Part shown: positions 46,801 to 58,800 of the stretch, one piece after another
How the letters are laid out: each line of letters begins with the position of its first letter
How positions within the stretch are numbered: position 1 is the first letter of the stretch
Origin: Bombyx mori
Lineage: Eukaryota > Arthropoda > Insecta > Lepidoptera > Bombycidae
Assembly (NCBI RefSeq): GCF_030269925.1
Contig: NC_085110.1
Location: 248,001-312,000, forward strand
Direction of reading: 5' to 3'
Length of the DNA: 64,000 nucleotides
Position numbers and translations under genes: made by a program
Notes under the pieces: model-generated
What the model saw: only the letters and a program-made list of their open reading frames with translations
The model's database searches: none
Told to the model about the DNA's origin: nothing

Positions 46801-49800
46801 CACCTTCTCTCCTCGTTCTCCTGTGACTACTTCGACGTCTTCCTCTCTGCAGGTAGATTCCTGCGAAGACCAGCATATTTAGAGCCAGCAGGAAGCACCC
46901 AGCGCCGACTGTCACGCCCAGGGCTATTGTGTAGCTGTTATCATACAAAGTAATAGTATTAGATCAATCATTGATTACTCGTTCTGTGAAGTCGAGCACA
47001 GTAGAAAATTATTGAAAACTCTTTTTGGTGAATTGAATTTAAGTTTGATTTTAAGTAGACTTGACTGTCTTTACATAAATAACGGTTAAATAGTACTCAG
47101 AACTATATTTAAAGTATTTGTTAACCTTCCATAAGTATATGTATATTATATTCTTGTTCTACTTCTATATGTACATATACTCGTATACAGTATACTCGCT
47201 TCACACATTAGACTGAATAGAGCTTTGCATTGTTCATTTTGGAAGTAAAAAATATCTGACATTGTACCTCAACGTATAGCAGAACACAAGTAGCACCAGA
47301 TTCTCCGAATGTACTTAACCGCGATGTTTTTAAACTTCTTTACCCTCTTTTAAAATACGTGTCCAATTTTAATTTACGAAAACTAATAATTTATCTCTAA
47401 TTTTCACTCCAAACTTTTTGTAATTAAAACCTAGACGGGCAATTAATACCGCCCCGTTTTCGGAATTAACCTGCAGACTCTGCAGCTCTTTATTCTCAAA
47501 AGACAATTGATATTCTCCTCAGCATCAGAAGTTGAGTTATGGCAGCCATTATTGGCGAGTGCCAAGTCCAGTTAATTCCTCGACATCTCCACGTCATCCA
47601 TTATCGTTATCTGGAGGGATTCAGGAAAAAACGGCACAACTGAGAAATGGCCCGCATTACCGCGTTTTGGGACAAAACTCACGGGGGTAAACACGAAGGT
47701 AAACACATTAAGGAAATTACAAGTTCGCTCTGTAATGCCACGATCCATCTTGCCCCGTGTCGGGTTTCGTGTGACGCGCATGACGCGATGTATGCACTGC
47801 ACCGTGGGGAGGTTCGGTATTATGAGAATTAAAATAATAAATGTCACACGCTTCAGTCGTGTCGACTTGTGGATTTAATGTTCGGTTGTGAGCCACCGGC
47901 GCCCTTAGTAAACACGAATAACAGTTGGGAGTAACAGTGCAAGTCTGGTTTTGGTACTTGCAATATTTTGTGGTTGAGTATAGTTGATTCAGGTAATGAA
48001 AAGCTAATGAAGTGGCGAAAAAGGAGTCCGAAAAAAGTATTTTTGGTTACTTTGAGTGTCTGCTATGAAGGAAGATAAATATGCGTTTGATAAAACACCT
48101 ACATCGTGCCCGCTACGCCGTCTGCAACTCTACTTGTCTATCTAAGCTATCTCGATGCAAAATACATACATTAATGTTCAAAAGAACAACAGAAAGCGCT
48201 GTTGACAGATTTTCGATGGACGTATTTTGTGCCCATAATTTTATAGTTGTAAAATTTAAAACACAAAGATTACTTTCGTAACCCATTTTTCTTTGCAGAA
48301 TTGTATTAATGATATGTTTTATACCTTCACATCTAATCACGCTATCAGTCAACGTGATATTATAATATTAAAAACACTTACCAATTTCTTTTATCGAAAA
48401 AGTACACAAAGTGCAAAATTAACGTGAACTGATTCGCGAATTATCGCGAAGTATTTGTTCGCCCGGAAATTTAGAAAGACAAAATTCTGTTGGATTTCCG
48501 ACAATAAAAACAAGTTTAAATTAAACTAAATCCTAATCTATCCTGTTCTAGTGATCTCACACAAAGCTAAACGTATCAAAAGTAGTTGTTTTCGTCGAAA
48601 GTTCACTGCATACAAACTTAAGTCGTTCAAAAGTGATCAATATATCATTGAGCAAATTAACTAAAGAACAAGATTCCTAGTGCTTCGGAAAAGTTCACGT
48701 AAGTTCCAACAAGTCAATACTACGCGAAAATATTTGGTTTAAATAATAGTTGGAAAACTTTTATCGAGTTTCTCCTATCAGTGGAGTTACGTTGTAAGCA
48801 ACACGAAAGTGCAACAATGCAACATGTCTAAACATCAACCAACACATTTTAGGAAAGTTGAAAGCTTTAACAAAGCAATATACAAACTGTGTTGTAGTAA
48901 CTTCTGTTCTACTTATTAACTTAGCAACTGACTTCTTCTCGAATCGTCCATCCTCATTGTACTTTGAGGGCTCCTGAAATCTAAATTATCCGTGCTCATG
49001 CTCATGGGCTCAACCTGAACGAATTTGCTAGCACTAGCCCTAGTAAGAGCAGTGATTACCAGAAACTACCACCGGATCGGAATCGCGACCCACTGAGAAG
49101 ATCCGGCGAGATACTAAGTGGGCTGTGTATATGAGTTAGTTCAATCACCAAACCCTTCTCGAGGACGGTGATCGGTGCTTGAGGGGCTAAAAGCACCAAA
49201 TGAGAATCCGGGGGTTCCGACAAGACATGTTTCGAGCGACAGCGGCTTTGAGTTGCTCCGTCGTGGCGTCGCCTGGGTCGGATAGGTAATTAGCGGCAGC
49301 CACGATAAGAGGATTATCATGTCGTGACCCTGTGTCGAAGTAGCATTCTGACGCTACCTTAAGATACTTATGTACCTATCGGTTCTAAATTTAGATCGTC
49401 GTGAAGGTCAACATTCCTCACGTACTACGGTGCTCCAAAGGCTATCTTACAGAAACGGGATTGGATGACCTGGAGAGAGTTTATATATATAGCACTGGTG
49501 GTGCACTGCTCTTGCTGTGTATCGGCTAATAACTTTGCCTTTCTATCATCATCAAAAGACAGGGCTTGGCCTAAGGTGCTGAGCTCGCCTACACGTCCGG
49601 GTAGGCGCGTTACGACAACAGAGCCAGAGGGTGCCTTACCATCTACGTTTGTATAAAGTCTAAGGAGCAGGCCCAACTGATCTTGCGATTGACGAATTAG
49701 TTTAAACTCGCATTAGGTTGAAAAGAAATCTGCTGGAATAAAAATTATTCATACATATACAAATACGAGTCAAACTTTGTATGTGACAGGAATCGAACAT

Positions 49801-52800
49801 ATTATTATGTATGTATCTATCAAACAATCAACAAACTTATCATGTCTTAGTTATTATTTTTTGTGTTAGTTTTTTTGCTAAAATGTATTATTAGATTTGT
49901 AATTCACGTAATAAAAACAAAAACAAATTAATAAAACAAAAGCCAACGCACCAAAACAAAAATCCACAAATTTCATATGAAATTACGAAAAGTTACCTTG
50001 CGTTTCGTCGGACCGTGAAATTCTCGTTTTCTTTCTAACAGATACAATACAATTTACAAAATCTCATTTATTATATTTTGTTGAAAGTTTAATTTGAGTT
50101 TAGCATTGTTCATGTTTGTGTGCAAACGTTCAGTTTGTTTTGGTTTTGCTCGTGTCGGTTATTAGGCGTCTGCCAGCTGCTTGCGAACGAAGGCAGGCCT
50201 CTAGATCGAGCACAAAATTAAAAGGAGAAAACTTCATTACTTTCATACACAGGGTATGTAAATATACGAACATCTCCAGGCCAGGGAATGACGTCGTGGA
50301 GACAAAATCAAATCTGCCGAATTTACTGTGTAATCAAAAGTCACGTATTTCTGCTGCTTTTAAGAGTTAGACAGCCGTGTAAGTAATACTGTTGAATCTG
50401 GACCTCGATTGGGTTGTCTTAAATTGGGTGGCGGAACTCATCCTGTTGTATCCGTCTGGTCATTTTCCTTTCTACATCAATAAATATCCGATGAGTACAA
50501 GTCAGTATCAGTGGCGTGACAGAAGTATGTGAATGAGATGTGATGTACATGTAGATTTTACTACATTACAGTGCACTTGATCATTTGCAGCCGATACTTT
50601 ACCACAGTTGCGATATGTTTGGAATAGAGTGATTTATACAAAACCTGTACCTGTAATATTGTGAGTCTAACGTGAGTGAGTCTTCTTTAGGCGTGGGCTG
50701 CAGGGAAGGGAGAGCCGACAGAGCGGGTCGCGGGGAGGGGGAAGGCTCGCACTCCTCTACCTCTGAAGAATCTTCTTCTGCTTCGGAAATTTCTTCATCA
50801 TCATCCAAAGCTGCTGTAGTTGTATAGAGCTCTGGGAAGATCTCTCCTATGAATAAAAATGGTTTAATTATAATACCATAATGTAAACTTTCATCAAAAG
50901 TCGTAGTAAAATGTTCTTCTTGTCGTCACTGTCGCGTACATGCGCACTCCGTGGAAGTCAAACCAGGATTGCAAAAAATTGTGTGATGATTGAATTAGTA
51001 AGTCAAGGATATCACTATTATAGACGGACAACGGAGAGGCAGTGGTTGTACGTAGAATGAGTCGAGGTCGTATATTCTGACATATTTACGTTTTAAACAT
51101 TAAATTATTAACAAAAGACGATTGGCCTATTATCAAGGAAGATACTTTATTTCGAACGTTCAAGAGTGCAACATTTACTCCTGTAATAGAATATAATTTC
51201 TTAAAGGGCTCGGACATTTGTAAAGAATAGACCTACTCGTCTAATAATACCAAGGATTTTTTTGACAAAAGTAAATAATGTGAACACAAAGACGATGAAC
51301 CAATCCTAAGCCTTAAAGGACATATCGTTACAAAAGAAAACCCTATCTGTAACGCACGGTCCAGTTGACCTCAAACGAAATGTACTGCGCGCGAACTTTG
51401 GGTCATCCACAAACTCGGGATACTTATAAAAGGAAACCTCAAATGAATGGCCCACACGGCCTATTCCCGACAAAACGGCTAGGGACGTGACGTCACTCAG
51501 TTCGATGCTACACGATCGACGATACACAATTTCAAACGTCCACAACAATAAGATGGCGCATGGCGTGAGATATGAGGCCGTAATCTCACTGTAGTAAGAT
51601 CACTGTACTCTACGAACTGGGTTTTACTGTTGAAACATACAAGGGAATACCGTGCTCACTAGGTTATCTCGTCTCAGTACAACTGGGACCCAACATGTTA
51701 ACGTACATGACGGAGTACACATTTGTTATGGTGATTATAAAAACGTGCTTAACATTAAATGCGTATCTATACCTTTATATGCACCCGATGAAATAATTAA
51801 AGTAATGTAAGGGTGTTTGTTTCCCAGCTCTAGCACAACGTGTAGAGGTTTATATAGATTAGTCGGGTACAAAGGAACGATTGTTTCGATCCCGACGAGC
51901 CCAAACCATTGTTAACTAACTAAACTAGAAATTAAACAAAGACGCCACAAATTAGGGACAGATCTCGGCTGTTTCATTGTTTAATGCTAGTTTTTAATTG
52001 CCTAGAAATTTTGTGTTTTTAATTCAAATCAGAACTGAATAATTTCTTCAATCGGTAGCCTACTGCTGTGGAAGGAAATTGTTATTTTATGAGAAGGAAA
52101 AATATGCGAACCGTGAGTCACAGTGAACACGTTACACTACAAGCTGCTTAGTAGTCCCAACTACAACCTGTTGTCTCAAAACAAGCGGTGGCATTCGTCT
52201 TTACGTTCTGGTAACAATGACAAGCTCGTCTACATTTTTAAACAACTTAAAATACCCAAACTACCTCTATGTATTGACTTTACGTAAGTTAATGATAACA
52301 GAAAATTTAAAAACAATGATTCATGTCCAGGATCAAACCTGGAACGTTTGATACCAGCACAGGTAGCTGCAAGCGCGCTCGTAGTATATAATTTGTAAGC
52401 TTTTCATTTCAATTCCCGGTATCCCCTAATCTAATGTTTTAAAACTAAATTCATAAAGCTCATTAAAGCACTTCACAGTAAACTTAAATCCCTGGCAAAC
52501 TTTAAATTCTCAACTCGCGAAACCATTAAATTCCCTCAGCCTTAAAACGCACGTCAGATCGTTCCAAGAGTTAATGTTCCCGGCAGTAACTCAGGCGTCT
52601 TGTGAACAAAATGGCGGCGGTACATTGTGGTGGCACCGACCCGTAATGGTGGGCCGAACGTTTGCCTCCTGATTACCTTTTGTTATTCAGTCGACGATTA
52701 TGCTGAAACTGCTCCTTTTATTGCTTAATGAGTGATTTGCTTAAATCACTGAAGGTCTTTTTCAGAGGCATATTATTTTAATATTGACAAGGCGTGAAGC

Positions 52801-55800
52801 GTTGATCTAAATGCGTTTAAGTTTAATACATCCGGTAATCTTTTTTTTTTTTTTTTTTTATTTTTTTTTTTTTTTTTTATGATTGAAAGTTTACTGGTGG
52901 CCCGAAGGCCTTTCCAGTTTCACCAGGACAGGTGGGCGAGCAAAGGCTCAGCCAAGAGGGGTGGGATTTGCTAACAACTGCCCGAGCGCCTCCGAAGGAG
53001 ACCTAACAACTCAAGAGCAATTGTTTCGCGAATGAATCTACTACCGGATCGGAATCGCGACCCGCTGAGAAGATCCGGCGAGAAACTCAGCGGGCTGATG
53101 CATGGGTTAGGTTGCACGTCGACCTCTTTGTCGAGTTCGACGAGTACGGTTACCGGGGTCCCTAAGCCTGCCCCTAGTATTAGAGCTGAAGGCATCTAAT
53201 GCAAAGGTTATTGGATCTGATGGATCCGTAAGGACGTGTCTAGGGCGTCGACGGTGACTGGCTCCTGCATGATCAGGATTCGGGGAGTAGTCAGCGGCGG
53301 CTACGATAAGGCGATTATCATGACGCATAGCCTTATCGAAGTATCGTTCCGACGCTGACTTCATGTATTTCCGAATTGATTCGAGGCCCAGGTCGTCGTG
53401 TAGGTCAACGTTCCTCACGAACCACGGAGCCCCGACAGCTAACCTGCAAAAGCGGGATTGTAGGGATTGGAGGGTGTCTATGTGTGTGCGGGCCGCGTGA
53501 GCGAACACCACACTCGCGTAAGTCATGACGGGCCTTATGCAAGTTTTGTAAAGTGTCACCTTGTTCCGAAGGGACATTTTACTCCGCTTACAGATCATGG
53601 GGTAGAGTCTACCGAGAATAAACGCGGCACGGTCACGGACTGATTTTATATGCGGGCGGAATGTCATCGATGCATCCAGGGTAACGCCCAGGTACTTGAC
53701 CTTCCTGGCCCAGGGTATGGGTTGTCTAAAGAGAGTAATCGGGGGTGTGAGATTCCTCCTCCTAATCCGGGAGGAAATCCGTGTGGAGCTTCCCCTCTGA
53801 AAGAGCACCGCAGTACTTTTCGCTGGGTTGATGTCTATGCGCCATTTTCGGAACCACTGTCCTAGGGCTAGGGCTGCGCTCTGAAGCTTCTTCGCGATTA
53901 GGGACTTATTTCTACTAGAATAGTAAACAGTCGTGTCGTCGGCGAATAAAGCTAAATGGGTCGGCGGCGACCGGGGAATATCGTTGACGAATAAGCTAAA
54001 TAGGAGGGGTGAGAGGACAGAGCCTTGCGGGACTCCAGCTGTGAGAGGTCGTGGGGAGGAGCGGGTTTCCTCGACTCGATATCGAAAAGAGCGGTTCGAC
54101 AAGAAGTCCCGTATGATGAGCACGAGACTATCCGGCACGCCCATGTTGAATAGTTTGAAAATCAAACCATTGTGCCAGACTTTGTCGAACGCTTTTGCGA
54201 CGTCGAAGAAGAGAGCTCCCGTGTATAACGGTTTTGGTCGATTAAGCCCCACAAGAATGTGCTCCGTGAGGCGGTGCACCTGTTGAACGCATGAGTGATT
54301 TGTACGGAATCCGAATTGTTCATCGATAAGAATGCCCTTGGATGAGACGAAGTCTCTGAGGCGTTTGTAGAGCAGACGCTCATACAGTTTGCCTAGAGAC
54401 ATGAGGAGGCTAATCGGGCGGTAGCTCGTCGGATGATTTTTTGGTTTACCGGGTTTATGTATGCCGATAACGTCCGCTTCTTTCCACACCGCGGGAAAGA
54501 TACAGTTCGCCATAGCGGCATTGAAAATAGATGCCAACATCACGATGAGTTGGACGGGTAGAAGTTTAATAACGCGGTTGGATATACCGTCGGAACCGGG
54601 AGCCTTGCGAGGACGTAGGTCTTTGATCAAGTCTTTAACTTCCATCGGGGTGACGGGTGGTAACGCATCAGAGGGTGGCAAGGAGGCTCTGCGTTCTACC
54701 TCACTGTCTACTAATTCTACATGAACAGGGTCCACGGATTGAGTGCTGGGCGTGCACTGGGTTTGCAATGTATCGGCCAGCAGCTCTGCTTTTTCGTCAT
54801 CATCGAACGCCGCGAGTCGGCCTGAGGGGCCTACGAGGGGGGGCATAGTTACTACCGTATCCGATTTGAGAGTACGAGCTAAGCGGTAGTAAGACCTTTG
54901 AGAGGGCGCGAGTCCTTCTAAGAAATCAGACCATCTGGCATCTCGGACTTCGGTGATGCGAGACTTTACGTCGCGTTGTAGGGCACGCATTCGAATACGA
55001 TTTTCCGCGGTAGGATACCTATCGTACGCACGGATCGAGGCGTTCTTAGCTCTAAGGAGTTCCCTAATATCGTCGGGCAATTTGAAGCGGTGAAGGAAGT
55101 CCTCCGCTACAACTTGCTTCGATGACCTATCTAATGTCGAGGTGATGTGTGACGTTACGATGTCTATGGCTTCAGCGGTATCCTGAGGAGACGGGATAGA
55201 GTCCGGACTAAACGGAAGCGATGGTGGATCAGATTCAGCCAGGCTGATGCCCAGCGTGTGCCAATCCACCACAGTCCTCGTGACGGGAACGGAATCGGGA
55301 GCGCGACCGAGCTTCATAACGACGGGACGGTGGTCTGAATCTAACTCTGAAACTACTTCGATCGAGTGTAAGCGCAGAGTTACGTTTTTTAATAACGCTA
55401 TGTCGAGTATATCCGGGCGATGCGCGATATTTAGCGGGTAGTGAGTCGGGGTTAGCGGAGCGACGATATCGAAGGCGAGATCATCGACTAACGCGTCAAG
55501 CCGCCTGCCATTCGGGGTTGTGGTGTGTGAGTTCCACCTGATGTGTTTACAATTTAGGTCGCCCGCCAGAATGACAGAGCTCCCCATACCGAGCAGCGCC
55601 TCGATATCACTGCTTAGAACGATCTTATCCGGTGGAAGATAAACGGACGCGATAACGATCGGCGCGTGTCCCGTCAGTGAGATTCGGCACACTGATGCTT
55701 CGATATTAGCGAGCGCGGGAGGATCGAGCGGGACGCAATGCAGGGCTCTTCTATAGTAAATGACGGTACCACCACCACGGGCAGAGAGCCTGTCGTTCCT

Positions 55801-58800
55801 GACCATGTTATAGTTCGCGATTTTAGGGTCACGGCGCGCGGGCTTAAGTAGGGTCTCCTGCACTAAAAAGATATCAATTTGGTGGTCACGCAAAAAGTCA
55901 GAAACCTGATCACGTTGATTTGCGAGACCGTAAGCGTTAAAAAATCCTATCGTTACGGATAGGGGCTTTATTCTACTTATATACGCCATTGATTACCGGC
56001 GGAGTGAGGGGAGGACGTACGTATTTAATGACGCGTATACGTCGGCGTATTCCTGCACAACGGCGATAAAGTGTTGTGCAGTGGAGGCAGCGCGAATGGC
56101 GTCGCCCAAAGCGTTAACGCGCTCAAAGTTGATCGACTGAAAGAAGTCGATCGCTAAAGCGAGATTGTCGGACGCGGTCGGAGGGCAAGTCGCGGGAGAG
56201 GGACGAGTCGCGGGGGCGGGACGAATCGCGGAGGAGGGAGTTGTAGCCGTGTTCGTGTACGGCAGCGGTTTTGCCCAGGCCGAGACACTGGGCACCGCCG
56301 CCGGAACGAACGCTAGCTTAGCCTGCGACGCAGAGGGTGCCGAGGCTTTGATGTCTGGGCCGGAAGCTCGGAGGCGGTTTTGGCGGGCGACGCGGCGATT
56401 TATTTTAGGGGCTCGGGGGCAACCACGGTAATTCGCGGGGTGACCCTGTGTTCGACACAGGACGCAGCTAGGCGGTTCCGTCGCGGTTTTTTGGTCGCGA
56501 GCGCAGAGGGCCGTGGCGTGATCGCCCAAACACTTAACACATCGGGGGCGCGCGTGACAGTTACGGGAAGAGTGCCTGTACAATTGACAGTTATGGCACT
56601 GGCTAGGAGTGCCTTTTTTATGGGGGGCTTCGACAGCGATACCAGAGAGCCTACAGACGGTCTGTGTGTTAAAGATTTTCTTACCCTCGGGGGTAGGCTG
56701 GAGAGCGACTAGAACCATATTATATGGCTCCCTACCGCGACCGGTGTGCATACGGTGCACAGAATTCACTGGTAGGCCTTGTTCTAACAGGTCGGCTTTT
56801 ACGAGCTCTACATCTAACTCTTTAGGGATTCCGCGTATTACAACGCGGAGTTCGCGCTCCTCCTGGAGCGTATACGTATGGAAACTTATACGCTCCTTAC
56901 GGAGGTAAGAAGAGAGGGCCCTATGGTCGTCGGGTGTTTGAACCTTAATTTGAATGCCGTTCGCGAGGTTACGGGCATTCGTGAAATTTATATTTTTGGC
57001 CTTAAGGGCCAGGCAAACTCGATCCCAAGCTGCCTTCTCCTGAAGGATAACCGGGGGAGGGGTCTGGGTTTTATTTTGTGCCACCGGACGCGGCGACGGA
57101 GTGGCACGGGCTGGGGGCGCAACGGGAGTCTGAGGGCGGGGGCGCGACGCGTTCACGGCTTTGCTAATTTTAGCGGCCGCGGGAGCTCGAGACTCCGCGG
57201 CACGCTTCTTACCCTTCTGTACCAGGGTGAATCCATCCGTCGATGAGGCGGGGGCGAGGTCGACCTCCATGTCCGAGTCAGAGTCGGAGCACGAGGAGGC
57301 CGGTGCAGGCGACCTACGAGCAAGTGTAGGTGTTTTAGAGGGCGCGACGGAGGCCGCGGATGATCGCTCAGCTGAAACGATGGTCACGGCGGACGACGCA
57401 GCAGCTTTTCTCGCCAGTATAGGCGACACGGGAGCGGCAGGCACGACAGAGGCTGCGGTGCTCAATGCAGAAGCTCTGCACGCAGGTACAGGCGACGCAG
57501 GAGCAGCGAGCGCGGCGGAGTCCTCGAGAGGGCTCGCAGTGTGATTGGCCTTGAAGGCCAAAAACTCCGAGGCGAGCTGTGGGTGGCGAAGTCGGAGGAA
57601 TTCCGCGAATACAGCGTCCATGATCGCTGAGTACCCAGGTGGGGCGGCCCCGGGTCTTGAAAACACTCGCCTTGCGGCGAGGCCCCAACTTCTCGGACCT
57701 GAGCGGTTCTATTGAACACAGGTGGCAATGCGGCGCGATTACTACAGGACAAAGAAAAAGCACAACAAAACAAAAATTACGAAAAGAAACAAAACAAATA
57801 AATACTTGCAGGAAACCACTTTGTCGGCAGATGTACCACGAACACAGAAACAACAAAAGGAATCAAAACAAATAAAAACTTCCAGAAAGAGCACTTAGTC
57901 GGCAGATGTACCACAAACACAGGCCGCGCGAACAATGGCCGGGCTAACAAAAGCCGGGCGAACAAAGACCGGGCGATCGAGTGGACGATGAGCACGTCCG
58001 CACGTGACGGGTGCCTCTATCGGAATGCCCGGTAATCTCCTGATGCCGGGTGGGTCATAAGCGGGACAGCTCGCACTTGGAGAGCTCGGGGTGCAAACTA
58101 AGACTGCTCGTACAAAGGCATGTCTATTTATTATGATTGCATTTAATCAGAAGCTCGACTTTATAAATTCTTACTACAGACAGACAGACTGATGGTAAAG
58201 AGACCATATCCTTTGGAGGACGGACCTAAAAAAGTGATTTAGAACAGCCATTTATGCATTTTAAAAGTTACCTATTCAATTATGTTAGGGCATTTCATTA
58301 AACGACATATAGTTTAAATTATGCAGTGATCAATGAATATTAAATATGAATTTGAATACATGTGTACTTAATTATGGTAATTCCGATTCAAGTCGATACC
58401 AACACCTCATGTCTGCGACTAATCCTAATGAGAATCTTAATAAGACTGGTAATGTTTGGATCAGCAGATTAGCTTAAAGACACTAAACGTACTGAAGAAG
58501 ATCATGGTAGATGAGTGCAGTGAGCTGGTAGCGTCTACTCGTATATACCCTTATCCTTATGCCAATCTATATCATTCTACTTGGAAGAATGTGGTAATTA
58601 TTTCAATGCCATTAAGAGTTCATTCCCAAGTCTTAATGTAAACATTCTCACTTTGTATTACAAGTTTGTTGTTACATATATATTATTATGTAATAGTATT
58701 ACAATTTAAAAACCTTCACAAAAGTACTAACTATATGTAATCTATTTAGTTTTTTTTTTTCACTGCTTAGATGTGTGTACGAGCTCACAGCCCACCTGGT

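Larger units (their letters stand above)
52842..58028 (-). mobile_element. Full-length Jockey-clade LINE, copy 2 (both ORFs intact)
   Basis: About 5.19 kb, inserted in the 9.8-kb neuroligin intron in the same orientation as the gene. CCGGTAATCT at 52832-52841 and 58029-58038 is the target-site duplication. The A-tail is seen as T-runs at 52841-52878 interrupted by one A. It contains a 5' leader with tandem units, ORF1 (542 codons), ORF2 (960 codons) and a 3' leader. Neither ORF has a stop or frameshift, and all catalytic motifs are present, so it may be retrotransposition-competent or very recently so. The initiator-like GCATTCC has its A at 58026, and GGACG at 57999-57995 is at +28 to +32, the position of the downstream promoter element. 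It is a close relative of copy 1 at 22970-28061. Confidence 0.93.

Noticed and set aside
53650..57544. Several plus-strand open frames of 60-127 codons
   Set aside because: They are antisense shadows of the intact LINE ORFs.
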